DNA from: VXNE01 sp965261535 | Lineage (GTDB): Bacteria; Pseudomonadota; Gammaproteobacteria; Pseudomonadales; Azotimanducaceae | DNA: 64,000 bases | Direction of reading: 5' to 3' | Assembly: GCA_965261535.1 (NCBI GenBank) | Contig: OZ253469.1 | Coordinates: forward strand, 4,712,001 to 4,776,000 | Part shown: in pieces, positions 25,969 to 34,646 of the stretch | How the letters are laid out: every line of letters starts with the position of its first letter | Numbering within the stretch: position 1 is the stretch's first letter | Notes under the pieces: model-generated | Database searches by the model: none | Seen by the model: the letters and a program-made list of their open reading frames with translations, nothing else | Told to the model about the DNA's origin: nothing | Position numbers and translations under genes: made by a program

Positions 25969-26147
25969 ACTCTCCCGCGCACTTCGCGTTTAATGTAGCC
26001 AGACTTGCGGAAGTAGACTACTACGGCGCAGGAATCGCTCCAAGCTCAAGAGCGATGGTTGTCGCGCCCGTATCGATATTGGCCGAATGGAGTTGAAGAC
26101 GCGAATGTCCGTCTCGCGACGGGACGGAAACAAAGGGCGGTGCGCAG

Positions 26148-27107
26148 TTGGCCTATTTCGATGACTTGACCGCACTTGACAACGGCATTGAGGGCAGGAC
26201 GGTCGATATTCCGACTGCCAACCCCACAGGCTTTTTTCAGGCGATATCGGCGCACGGCTCGATGCCGAAGGCAGAGATTTCCGCCAAGCTTTTCTTGCCG
26301 GCGGCGCGTGGCGTCTGGCCCGTTGTCATCGTCGTGCCGGGCAGCCTCGGCGTGGGACCGCCCCACGTTGCCGCAGCGCGGCTGCTTACGGATCGTGGAA
26401 TCGCCGCCTGCGTGGTTGATCCCTTTGCGCTGCGGGGCATTGTGTCGACCGTGGCGAACCAAACGCAGTACTCATTCGCCGCCAGCGCATGGGATGTCCT
26501 CGCGACAGTACGTGTCTTGTCCTCGCGCAACCAAATCGACGCCACGCGTATCGGGGCGCAAGGCCATAGTCGGGGCGGGTCGGCGGTGCTATCCGCAGCC
26601 TGCATGGCGCCTCTCGTGGATGTTGGCACCGCAGCCTTGCGCGGCGTCTATGCCGCGTATCCGTGGTCGGGACTGCAATTTCTGGAACCCAATGTCGGGA
26701 CGACGGTTGTGCGCTCCGTGATCGGTGACCGGGACGAGTGGTGTTTGCCTCAGCAGGTCCAGGCCCACATGCACGCGATACGGCTTTGCGGCGGCAGCGC
26801 GAGCTGCCGGATATTCGGGGACGCGCACCACGGCTTTGATCGGGACACCTCCCTGGAGTTGATCGAAGACGCGAAGGTCGCGCCGGCGGCTCCGACCGTT
26901 TACGTCCGCGAAGACGGCGCGCTGATACATCCGCTCGCCCAGGACGCGGATCCCGCCCTTAGCGAGCGCGATGTCATGATCTATGCGCTGAAGGCAGGCT
27001 ATGGGCGCACTGGGGCTCGCATTGGCAGCGGGGGCGACCAGGCCGAACTGTTCCGGGTGGACATGATCGGTTTCTGGGAAGCCGTGATGTTTGGGTACGA
27101 CGATTGA
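26148..27107 (+). CDS. Dienelactone hydrolase family protein
   Basis: This 319-residue alpha/beta hydrolase has its nucleophile in GHSRGG (Ser in GxSxGG) near residue 145, a late Asp-containing segment (VIGDRDEWCLPQQV) and His in GDAHHGFDRD, which together form the catalytic triad. The pattern is that of the dienelactone hydrolase/prolyl oligopeptidase-like group. The TTG start at 26148 gives the right N-terminus, but it has no strong ribosome-binding site. The substrate is unknown. It appears intact, unlike most neighbours. Confidence 0.7.
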   Translation: MAYFDDLTALDNGIEGRTVDIPTANPTGFFQAISAHGSMPKAEISAKLFLPAARGVWPVVIVVPGSLGVGPPHVAAARLLTDRGIAACVVDPFALRGIVSTVANQTQYSFAASAWDVLATVRVLSSRNQIDATRIGAQGHSRGGSAVLSAACMAPLVDVGTAALRGVYAAYPWSGLQFLEPNVGTTVVRSVIGDRDEWCLPQQVQAHMHAIRLCGGSASCRIFGDAHHGFDRDTSLELIEDAKVAPAAPTVYVREDGALIHPLAQDADPALSERDVMIYALKAGYGRTGARIGSGGDQAELFRVDMIGFWEAVMFGYDD

Positions 27108-27136
27108 CGCCAATACCGTAGGCTTGGATACGAAAG

Positions 27137-27481
27137 ATGGACATGGATCGCGCATTCGCACTTCACCGCATCCTCAATAGCCGTCGATACCCCGTCCCGA
27201 CGGCGGAGTTGATGACGGAACTCGAATGCTCCCGCTCAACGCTGCAGAGAGCGATCTGCCATCTGCGTGACTCATTGGGCGCGCCCGTCTTGAATGCACC
27301 TGGCCGCGGGTATTTCTATGATCGCAACGCCGGCAAGTTCGAGTTGCCCGGCCTTTGGTTCCGGGCCGACGAGTTGGAGGCGCTATTGGTGATGGACCAT
27401 CTGCTTGAGAGTGTGCAGCCGGGTGTGTTGCAGGCGCAGATCGGCCCGCGGCGTTCGAGACGGAGCGCGCCTGACGCGTGA
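27137..27481 (+). pseudogene. Truncated HTH (WYL-type) transcriptional regulator
   Basis: The first about 100 residues are the N-terminal helix-turn-helix of a DeoR/YafY-like regulator of the WYL family (MDRAFALHRILNSRRYPVPT, ECSRSTLQRAICHLRD, RGYFYDRN, WFRADELEALL). Full-length relatives have about 320 residues with a WYL domain. Here the sequence breaks at QAQIGP. The remaining bases to 27478 are a copy of the 3' end of an AAA-ATPase/PD-(D/E)XK gene read in another frame. The WYL ligand-binding part is gone. WYL regulators are frequent next to CRISPR loci, and this one lies 124 bp from the array. Confidence 0.75.
27448..27478 (+). repeat. Second copy of the 3' tip of the AAA-ATPase/PD-(D/E)XK gene
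   Basis: These 31 bases match 25513-25543 with two differences. In the matching frame they encode AAFETERA followed by the stop, the exact C-terminus of that family. The start of the match coincides with the break in the HTH regulator. I infer that a second ATPase gene once stood here and was deleted except for its end. Confidence 0.75.
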
Positions 27482-27604
27482 ATCAGGTGACGGTTCGCGG
27501 AACTCGGAGGCCTTTGCCCGACAAGAGCGAACACTACGTCGTCAGCTATTTGCGCACCGATTGCGGCGACAAGAGGTGTGCAACGGCGATAACTAGATCC
27601 GCCC

Positions 27605-27800
27605 CGGGGTCATCCCCCGGGTGCGGGGAACGCGGCCCTCCTTCGACCGCGGGCCAAAGTGTAACCGGGTCATCCCTGCGGGTGCGGAGAACACTGGAAC
27701 GTTCGAGACCAGATCCCACACCGAGTCGGTTCATCCCCGCAGGGGCGGGGAACACCGTGGCGAGGTTGACGGAGCCGACCATTACGACGGTTCATCCCCG
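27605..27800 (-). CRISPR. Degenerate, leaderless type I-E-like CRISPR array without cas genes
   Basis: Repeat starts fall exactly 61 bp apart at 27605, 27666 and 27727, with a half repeat at 27788. Repeats are 29 bp and all three spacers 32 bp. The repeat (CGGTTCATCCCCGC...GCGGGGAACAC on this strand) matches type I-E. By the usual orientation (GTGTTCCCC first) transcription would run on the minus strand from 27800 toward 27605. Decay fits this: the distal repeat (27605) is most diverged, 27666 has three changes, and 27727 is near consensus. The leader-proximal repeat is cut after 13 bp, where the broken ATPase begins. No leader and no cas operon are present. Confidence 0.85.
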
Positions 27801-28419
27801 GGTGGTAGTGGGCGAGCATGCGTCAGAATCGCCCGATTGCGGTCGGCGGCGCGCGCGATCCCAGCCCGGGGATATCGCGCTCCAGGAACGTCTGCGTGAA
27901 CGACTCCATCCATCGCCTCCATGCCGCGGATGACGAAGCCAGCCACGCGCGCGGTAAACTGCCTCGCATCCACAGCCGACTTTGATGATCGCCACCCACC
28001 TCCGCAAGCGAAAGGCCAGCCACATCGACGAACAGCATCCTGTCCGCGAGCGTTTCCGAAACGCCCTTGATCAAATCCCACGAAGCGCTGCCCAACAGGA
28101 GAAAAACCGCCTTGCGCGACGGATCGTCGCAGATCGGGCGCAGGACCTCGAACAGGGCCGGCATCCGCTGGACTTCGTCGACGACCACCAGACCGTTGCT
28201 GCCGCGCAATATGGCCTCCCGCGTCTGGGCGAGCGCCTCCCGCGTCGCGGCAACCTCGAGATCGAAAACCCTGGTTGATCCTGGCCATGCCGCCGCGAGC
28301 TGCCGCGCCAGCGTGGTCTTGCCAACCTGTCGAGCGCCGAGCAGGGCGACGACCGGCGCTTCGCGGAGACCCTCGGAGACTGCGGTCAGCAAACGAGGAC
28401 GATCCACAAGTTGTTGCAT
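27801..28419 (-). pseudogene. Truncated AAA_14/DUF4143-type ATPase
   Basis: From ATG 28419 about 198 residues survive: Walker A GARQVGKTTLARQL, Walker B VVVDEVQRMP, sensor LLGSASWDL, and TQTFLERDIPGLG near the domain boundary. Relatives have about 390 residues. The family motif RRFW.MLAHYH is present, but its Trp codon is TGA here (27823-27825), giving RF-stop-RMLAHYH. Coding similarity ends at about 27802, where the CRISPR half-repeat begins. It has thus lost its DUF4143 half by deletion and also carries a nonsense mutation. It is divergent from leuC. Confidence 0.85.
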
Positions 28420-28442
28420 ATCCACTCTTATACATTGGATAT
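28418..28442. promoter_or_regulatory. Palindrome at the ATPase start, possible operator
   Basis: ATATCCA (28418-28424) and TGGATAT (28436-28442) form a perfect 7-bp inverted repeat with an 11-bp centre containing TTATACA. It overlaps the start codon of the broken ATPase and lies upstream of leuC. Position and symmetry suggest an old autoregulatory operator or promoter; I cannot say which protein binds. Confidence 0.3.
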
Positions 28443-28555
28443 ACGACAACAAAAAAAGCGCGTCATGGATCGTGTCAACAAGTGGCGACATGCAGAACGC
28501 GTCCGATCCGGCGTAAAATCGCCGTTCCATCAATGGACTGCCGGGCGGTTCGCGC

Positions 28556-29974
28556 ATGGGCGGCAAGACGCTCTACGACAAGATATGGGAAGCGCACTGC
28601 GTCGGCGAACGCGCCGACGGCATGAGTCTGATGTACGTGGACCGGCATCTCTTGCACGAGGTCACCTCGCCCCAGGCGTTCGAAGGTCTGCGGCTCGCCG
28701 GTCGCACCCCCTGGCGCGTGGGCGCGAATCTGGCGACGCCGGACCACAACGTGCCCACCGTGCGCAGCGAACGGGCGGCGGGAGTCGCGGGCATCGCGGA
28801 CGAGTTGGCGCGAATTCAGGTGCAGACGCTCGATGACAATTGCCGCGATTTCGGCATCGAGGAGTTCGGTATCAACGATGTCCGCCAGGGCATCGTCCAC
28901 GTCATCGGCCCGGAGCAGGGCGCGACGCTGCCGGGCATGACCATTGTTTGCGGCGATTCGCATACTTCCACGCACGGCGCCTTCGCTGCCCTGGCGCAGG
29001 GAATCGGCACATCGGAGGTCGAGCACGTATTGGCGACGCAGTGCCTGGCCCAGCGCAAGAGCGGCAACATGCGCATCGACATCGAAGGCGAGTTGCAGAC
29101 CGGAGTGCACGCGAAGGATCTGATCCTCTCGGTGATCCGCCGCATCGGCACGGCCGGCGCGACGGGGCACGTGATCGAATTTACCGGTCGCGCGATCGCC
29201 GAATTGTCCATGGAAGGTCGGATGACGGTGTGCAACATGGCGATAGAAGCCGGTGCCCGCGCGGGACTGGTCGCAGTGGACGAGACGACTCTCGACTATG
29301 TGGCGGGGCGTCCGTTGACACCATCGGGTGACGATTGGACGGCCGCGGTGACTTATTGGAAGGCCCTGTGTTCGGATGCCCACGCGGCATTCGACCGCGA
29401 AGTGCGTATCGATGCCAGCACATTGGCGCCGCAGGTAAGTTGGGGCACATCCCCGGAGTTTGTCGTCGACATCGATGCGGGCGTGCCCGACCCGGCGGCG
29501 TTCGAGGATCCGATCAAGGCGGAGGTGGCGTCTCGCGCCCTGGGGTACATGGGCCTCGCGCCCGGCACGCCGATGACGCAGATTTCTCTGGACAAGGTCT
29601 TCATCGGATCCTGCACCAATGGGCGTATCGAAGATCTGCGGGTCGCGGCGGGCATCGCCGAAGGCCGCAAGGTGCGCGTACCTCAGGCGCTGGTGGTTCC
29701 GGGGTCTGGTCTGGTCAAGCGCCAGGCCGAGGAAGAGGGTCTGGACAAGGTGTTCATCGATGCCGGTTTCGAGTGGCGCGAGCCGGGCTGTTCGATGTGC
29801 CTGGCGATGAACGCGGACCGCCTCTACCCGGGCGAACGCTGCGCTTCGACATCGAACCGCAATTTCGAGGGCCGGCAGGGCCACGGCGGCCGCACGCATC
29901 TGGTGAGCCCGGCAACGGCCGCTGCCAGCGCGGTGGCCGGTTACCTTGCCGACCCCAGGGAAATGGCGGCGTAG
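28556..29974 (+). CDS. leuC: 3-isopropylmalate dehydratase large subunit
   Basis: This 472-residue aconitase-family protein isomerises 2- to 3-isopropylmalate in leucine synthesis. Cluster ligands are the Cys in IGSCTNGR and the two in PGCSMCLAMN. Substrate-site motifs CGDSHTSTHGAFAALAQGIG and the C-terminal STSNRNFEGRQG are present. Length is normal. It starts the leuC-leuD-leuB-asd run, with leuD 84 bp downstream. The promoter must lie in 28420-28555, between it and the broken ATPase. Confidence 0.97.
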   Translation: MGGKTLYDKIWEAHCVGERADGMSLMYVDRHLLHEVTSPQAFEGLRLAGRTPWRVGANLATPDHNVPTVRSERAAGVAGIADELARIQVQTLDDNCRDFGIEEFGINDVRQGIVHVIGPEQGATLPGMTIVCGDSHTSTHGAFAALAQGIGTSEVEHVLATQCLAQRKSGNMRIDIEGELQTGVHAKDLILSVIRRIGTAGATGHVIEFTGRAIAELSMEGRMTVCNMAIEAGARAGLVAVDETTLDYVAGRPLTPSGDDWTAAVTYWKALCSDAHAAFDREVRIDASTLAPQVSWGTSPEFVVDIDAGVPDPAAFEDPIKAEVASRALGYMGLAPGTPMTQISLDKVFIGSCTNGRIEDLRVAAGIAEGRKVRVPQALVVPGSGLVKRQAEEEGLDKVFIDAGFEWREPGCSMCLAMNADRLYPGERCASTSNRNFEGRQGHGGRTHLVSPATAAASAVAGYLADPREMAA

Positions 29975-30057
29975 TCCGCGATCCGCTAGATGGACGCGTT
30001 CGGGCGCCGAAGCGATAAACAAGGCCGCGCTGAAGGATTGGACTGACGGAGGTTTGC

Positions 30058-30696
30058 ATGGAGAGTTTCGACATCCACCGGGGATTGATCGCGCCCATGG
30101 ACCGGGCCAACGTCGATACGGACCAGGTCATCCCGAAACAGTATCTAAAGTCGATTCGGCGCACCGGCTTTGGCGACAACCTGTTCGACGCATGGCGCTA
30201 TCTCGACGAGGGGGATATGGGCAAAACGCTAAACGAGCGGCGATTGAACCCGGATTTTGTCCTCAACGCAGCGCGCTTTCAGGGCGCCAGCATTCTCATC
30301 GCGCGGGATAACTTCGGCTGCGGCTCCAGCCGCGAACATGCCGTGTGGGCGCTGATGGAGTACGGATTCCGTTGCGTTATCGCGCCGAGTTTCGCGGATA
30401 TCTTCTTCACCAACAGCGCCAACAACGGCTTGCTGTTGGTCGTACTCGACGCTAACGCGATCGATGCGCTGTTCGAGCGCGCCCAGATGCCCGGGTTCTC
30501 GCTTGAGGTGGACTTGCCGAGACAGCGCGTGGCTGCGGATGACGGCGCGTCCTGGCAGTTCGACATCGCCTCCGAACGCAAGCAGCGGCTGTTGCACGGT
30601 CTGGACGACATCGGCATGACGCTCGAATGCGCGGCGGCGATTCGTGACTTCGAACAGGGACACAGGCAGCGCGCGCCGTGGGTGTTTCGAACATGA
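30058..30696 (+). CDS. leuD: 3-isopropylmalate dehydratase small subunit
   Basis: This 212-residue swivel-domain partner of LeuC contains DTDQVIPKQYLKSI near the N-terminus and the conserved DNFGCGSSREHAVWAL. A GGAGG-like site precedes ATG 30058. It overlaps leuB by 4 bases (ATGA), so translation is coupled. Nothing unusual. Confidence 0.97.
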   Translation: MESFDIHRGLIAPMDRANVDTDQVIPKQYLKSIRRTGFGDNLFDAWRYLDEGDMGKTLNERRLNPDFVLNAARFQGASILIARDNFGCGSSREHAVWALMEYGFRCVIAPSFADIFFTNSANNGLLLVVLDANAIDALFERAQMPGFSLEVDLPRQRVAADDGASWQFDIASERKQRLLHGLDDIGMTLECAAAIRDFEQGHRQRAPWVFRT

Positions 30697-31802
30697 GCGC
30701 GAATATCCTGGTGCTGCCGGGGGACGGCATCGGCGCCGAGATCATGCCGCATGCGGTGCGGGTATTGAAACACGCCGATGCGGGGATCGAACTCGACTTC
30801 GAATACGCGGAAGTCGGCGGCGTGGCGATCGACAATCACGGCGATCCGCTGCCGCCGGACACGCTCGAGGCCGCGAAGCGGGCCGACGCGGTGTTGCTCG
30901 GCGCCGTCGGCGGCCCCAAGTGGGACGATCTGCCCATGGATCAACGCCCGGAGCGTGGCTTGCTCGGCTTGCGTTCGGGCCTGGACCTGTTCGCCAATCT
31001 GCGTCCGGCGATCCTGTTCGAGCCGCTCGCGCAGGCATCGTCTCTGAAACCGGAACTCGTCGCGGGGCTCGACATTCTGATCGTGCGGGAGCTTACCGGA
31101 GGCATCTACTTCGGCGAGCCGCGCGGCGTCGAGGCGGGAAACGGCGGCAGGCGAGGGTTCAATACCCTTGTCTACGACGAGCGCGAAATAGAACGTATTG
31201 CGCGCGTCGCGTTCGAACTCGCGCGCAAGCGCCGACGGCGGCTGACCTCGGTGGACAAGGCCAACATACTGGAAGTCACTCAGCTTTGGCGCGATGTCGT
31301 CTGCGAGGTGGCGGTGGAATATCCAGACGTGGAACTGTCGCACATGTATGTCGACAACGCCGGCATGCAACTCGTTCGAGCGCCGAAGCAGTTCGACGTG
31401 GTGGTCACCGGAAACATGTTCGGCGACATCCTTTCGGACGTGGCGGCCATGCTTACCGGATCGCTGGGAATGCTGCCCTCGGCGTCGATCAACGCGGGCG
31501 ATCAGGGCATGTACGAGCCGGTGCACGGTACCGCGCCGGACATCGCTGGTCAGAATATCGCGAACCCACTCGCCACCATCATGTCGGTCGCCATGATGTT
31601 GCGCTACAGCTTGAATTCGGCAGCCGCCGCGGACCGTATCGAAGCGGCGGTGGCGGCTGTGCTCGACGACGGTTTGCGCACGGCTGATATATTTCCCGAG
31701 GGCGGCGGGGAGCATCTCCGCCGCGTCGGCACCGACGAAATGGCCGATGCGGTCATCGCCGCAATGGCCCAGGAGAAGATCGCGTGGAAAAAGTCAACGT
31801 AG
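30693..31802 (+). CDS. leuB: 3-isopropylmalate dehydrogenase
   Basis: This 369-residue NAD-dependent oxidative decarboxylase of leucine synthesis starts at ATG 30693, giving MSANILVLPGDGIGAEIM; the ATG overlaps the leuD stop. Motifs RELTGGIYFGEPRG, VDKANILEV, MFGDILSDVAAML and the NAD-binding VHGTAPDIAGQNIANPLA are all present. It overlaps asd by 19 bp. The order leuC-D-B is standard. Confidence 0.97.
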   Translation: MSANILVLPGDGIGAEIMPHAVRVLKHADAGIELDFEYAEVGGVAIDNHGDPLPPDTLEAAKRADAVLLGAVGGPKWDDLPMDQRPERGLLGLRSGLDLFANLRPAILFEPLAQASSLKPELVAGLDILIVRELTGGIYFGEPRGVEAGNGGRRGFNTLVYDEREIERIARVAFELARKRRRRLTSVDKANILEVTQLWRDVVCEVAVEYPDVELSHMYVDNAGMQLVRAPKQFDVVVTGNMFGDILSDVAAMLTGSLGMLPSASINAGDQGMYEPVHGTAPDIAGQNIANPLATIMSVAMMLRYSLNSAAAADRIEAAVAAVLDDGLRTADIFPEGGGEHLRRVGTDEMADAVIAAMAQEKIAWKKST

Positions 31803-32806
31803 CCGTCGCCGGCGCCACGGGGGCCGTGGGCGAGGCGATGCGGGAGCTCCTGGAGGAGCGCGGCTTTCCGGTAGATCGGCTGGTGTTGCTCGCAAGCCCG
31901 CGGTCCGCCGGCAAACGTCTGCAGTACCGCGGCAAGTTCCACCGGGTCGAGGTGCTCGACGACTTCGATTTCGAGGACATCCAGATCGGGCTGTTTTCGG
32001 CCGGTGGCCCCGTCAGCGCCGAGCACGCGCCGCGGGCGGCCGCGGCTGGGGCGGTGGTGATCGACAATACGTCCAGGTTTCGTTTCGACGATGACGTTCC
32101 GTTGATCGTGCCCGAGGTGAACCTGCATCGCATCGACGGGTATTCGGCGCGCGGCATCATCGCCAATCCCAATTGCTCGACGATCCAGATGGTGGTGGCG
32201 CTCAAGCCGATTTACGACGCTGTAGGCGTCTCGCGCATCAACGTTGCCACATACCAGGCCGTATCCGGCGCCGGCGCGCGCGGCGTGTCCGAACTAGCCG
32301 GCCAGACGGCGAACCTGTTGAATGGCAAGGACATCGAGCTCGACATGCATCCCGTGCAGATCGCATTCAATGCGATTCCACAGATCAATGATTTTCAGGA
32401 GAATGGCTACACCACCGAAGAGATGAAGATGGTCTGGGAGACAAGAAAGATCTTCGATGACGAGCAAATCCTCGTGAATCCGACCTGCGTGCGGATTCCG
32501 GTATTCTATGGCCACTCGGAGGCGGTTCATATCGAAACCCATGAGCCGATTTCGGCCGAATGGGCCAAGGAACTGCTGGCCGCCGCCGAAGGCGTCACGG
32601 TCATCGACGAACGCGAAGACGCCGGCTATCCCACAGCCTTCGGGGATGCGGCGGGCAAGGATTCGGTCTTCGTGGGCCGGATTCGAGAGGACATTTCTCA
32701 CCCCAACGGGCTGAATCTATGGGTAGTGTCGGACAACGTGCGAAAGGGCGCCGCGCTCAACAGCATCCAGATCGCCGAACATCTGCTGCCGAGGCTCGCC
32801 GCATAG
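31784..32806 (+). CDS. asd: Aspartate-semialdehyde dehydrogenase
   Basis: This 340-residue enzyme reduces aspartyl phosphate to the semialdehyde, the branch point to lysine, diaminopimelate, methionine and threonine. NADP-binding VAVAGATGAVGEAM, catalytic Cys in IIANPNCSTIQM and VFYGHSEAVHIE are present. The GTG start lies inside the end of leuB (19-bp overlap). This leuB-asd-fimV-truA arrangement is typical of gammaproteobacteria. Confidence 0.96.
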   Translation: MEKVNVAVAGATGAVGEAMRELLEERGFPVDRLVLLASPRSAGKRLQYRGKFHRVEVLDDFDFEDIQIGLFSAGGPVSAEHAPRAAAAGAVVIDNTSRFRFDDDVPLIVPEVNLHRIDGYSARGIIANPNCSTIQMVVALKPIYDAVGVSRINVATYQAVSGAGARGVSELAGQTANLLNGKDIELDMHPVQIAFNAIPQINDFQENGYTTEEMKMVWETRKIFDDEQILVNPTCVRIPVFYGHSEAVHIETHEPISAEWAKELLAAAEGVTVIDEREDAGYPTAFGDAAGKDSVFVGRIREDISHPNGLNLWVVSDNVRKGAALNSIQIAEHLLPRLAA

Positions 32807-32832
32807 CCGGCGCGCGCGGTTTTCTGGCGAGC

Positions 32833-33816
32833 ATGGGCGTTCGGCCGGCTGTCGGCTTGGCCCTCGCGATGCGGCCAAGGGCGATTCTGGGCGTGCTTGG
32901 CCTGTGCGTCGCCGCAGGTCAAATGGCCTTGGCTGCCCAAGCGCCGGCGAATGTAGAAGAGACGTACGGGCCGACGACGCGGGACGATACGCTTTGGTCC
33001 ATCGCCAGGGAGGTGCGGCCACCTGGGTTGACGATCGCGGAAACGATCGCGGCCTTGCAACGCATGAATCCGCACGCGTTCGTCGATGGCGACCCCAACG
33101 TGTTGATGCGGGGCGTGATGCTCAGGGTTCCGACAACGTCTACGGCGATGGAAACCTCGACCCAAACGCAGCAGCCGGAGCCGGATCCTCCGACCGAGGA
33201 AACGCCTGCTCCTGAACCCGAGGAGATCCTCCTTGAGGAGAATGTCACTCCCGTACCCATCGCCACGGTCGATGAACGGGAACTCGTGGCGATTCGAAAT
33301 GCGGAACTGGAGGAGCGCCTGGAGGCCGTCCAGACCGAACTTGAGGTCGCCACCGCAAAGATCGGGCCGCTGGAAAGCCAGATCTCCACAATGCGCCGCC
33401 GTCTGGCCCAGAGCGAGAGGCAGTTGGCCGTTGCGCAATCGCCGGCCGCGAAGGACGCTGACCCGACCCGCCGGAATGCGATCATGGGAATCGCGCTGGC
33501 TATGCTTCTCGTGGTTGTGGGCGCGTTCTTGTATGTCAGAAACAGACGGGGAAGTCAGGCGGTTGCCGGGGAGCCGGCGCACCAGCCGCTTGGAGCCAGG
33601 CGGATCGGAGGGGGGCGGATTGCACCGAAGGCGGCGCCAGGCGGGCCGGAGATGGTGCCCGACGAGTACGCTCCGGCAACCAAACTCAATCTTGCCCGCG
33701 CCTTCATCGATATGGATCGAACTGAGCAAGCCCGGGAGGTTCTCGAAGAAGTGTTGGCCGAAGGAACCGAACAGGAACGGCGCGATGCGGATGAACTCTT
33801 GAGGCGGATGGAGTGA
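32833..33816 (+). CDS. fimV: FimV-like protein
   Basis: This 327-residue protein has a signal or anchor segment, then the FimV N-terminal periplasmic domain (TTRDDTLWSIAREVRPPGLT, IAALQRMNPHAFVDG). A Pro/Glu-rich linker, a coiled coil (about 140-200), a transmembrane helix (IMGIALAMLLVVVGAFLYV), and a cytoplasmic FimV C-terminal TPR (KLNLARAFIDMDRTEQAREV, then DADELLRRM) follow. FimV recruits type IV pilus and polarity factors. It is much shorter than Pseudomonas FimV (over 900 residues), lacking most of the acidic cytoplasmic region. It is placed between asd and truA, as in other gammaproteobacteria. Confidence 0.85.
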   Translation: MGVRPAVGLALAMRPRAILGVLGLCVAAGQMALAAQAPANVEETYGPTTRDDTLWSIAREVRPPGLTIAETIAALQRMNPHAFVDGDPNVLMRGVMLRVPTTSTAMETSTQTQQPEPDPPTEETPAPEPEEILLEENVTPVPIATVDERELVAIRNAELEERLEAVQTELEVATAKIGPLESQISTMRRRLAQSERQLAVAQSPAAKDADPTRRNAIMGIALAMLLVVVGAFLYVRNRRGSQAVAGEPAHQPLGARRIGGGRIAPKAAPGGPEMVPDEYAPATKLNLARAFIDMDRTEQAREVLEEVLAEGTEQERRDADELLRRME

Positions 33817-33835
33817 CGAGAGCCGGAACCCCGGC

Positions 33836-34615
33836 GTGATAGTCGCATTGGGACTTGAGTACGATGGCGGCGTGTTCCACGGCTTCCAGGCCCAGCGCGG
33901 CGTTCCCACGGTTCAGGAAACCCTGGAAACGGCGCTCTGTGAGGTTGCCGGAGAGTCGATTCGCGTCACGGCGGCCGGCCGGACGGATGCCGGTGTGCAC
34001 GCGACGCAACAGGTGGTGAGTTTCTCGACGCATGCCGAAAGACCTCTCGAAGCGTGGCGCCGGGGCGTCAATTCCCTCATGGACGACGCGGTCTCCGTCA
34101 CCTGGTCGCGCCACGCGGAGAATGGATTCAACGCCCGTTTCGATGCCATCGCACGTCGCTACGTCTACGTCTTCCATGAGTCGGAGACGGCGCCCGCGCT
34201 GCTACGCGGCAAAGTGGCCTGGTCCCGCGAACGCCTGGATGAGAGGGCCATGTCGAAGGCGGCGGAAAGTCTTCTCGGCGAGCAAGACTTCACTTCGTTC
34301 CGGGCCGCGGGCTGCCAGTCCAATACGCCTTACCGTTGCGTCCGCGCCGCGCGGGTGTCCCGTCGCGGCCCCCAGGTTGTTATCGACATTGCCGCCAATG
34401 CATTTCTTTTGCGGATGGTGCGCAACATCGCGGGCAGTTTGCGTCTCGTCGGTCTGGGCGCGGAAGAACCCGGGTACCTCGCGCGGTTGCTTGCCTGCAA
34501 GGACAGAGCCAGGGCCGCGCCGACGGCGGCGGCAGCAGGCCTGTACCTCGTGCAGGTCAGCTATTCGGATTTCGACATTGCTTATCGTCCTCCGCCGACG
34601 CTGGAATTCGTGTAA
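33836..34615 (+). CDS. truA: tRNA pseudouridine(38-40) synthase
   Basis: This 259-residue TruA has its catalytic Asp in the motif AAGRTDAGVHATQQVV near residue 55. It begins IVALGLEYDGGVFHGFQ from a GTG. RNIAGSLRLVG and the C-terminal APTAAAAGLYLVQVSYSD are present. It modifies the anticodon arm of many tRNAs. It lies 19 bp after fimV and 31 bp before trpF. Confidence 0.96.
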   Translation: MIVALGLEYDGGVFHGFQAQRGVPTVQETLETALCEVAGESIRVTAAGRTDAGVHATQQVVSFSTHAERPLEAWRRGVNSLMDDAVSVTWSRHAENGFNARFDAIARRYVYVFHESETAPALLRGKVAWSRERLDERAMSKAAESLLGEQDFTSFRAAGCQSNTPYRCVRAARVSRRGPQVVIDIAANAFLLRMVRNIAGSLRLVGLGAEEPGYLARLLACKDRARAAPTAAAAGLYLVQVSYSDFDIAYRPPPTLEFV

Positions 34616-34646
34616 TTTGCAAAGACTTTTTTTCGGGTGATGCGTC

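Noticed and set aside
27478..27933. 151-residue plus-strand frame across the CRISPR region
   Set aside because: Its sequence (repeated motifs such as PAGAGNT and VHPRV) is only translated CRISPR repeats.
28475..30022. 515-residue frame antisense to leuC
   Set aside because: It is a shadow of leuC and extends past both of its ends without any motif.
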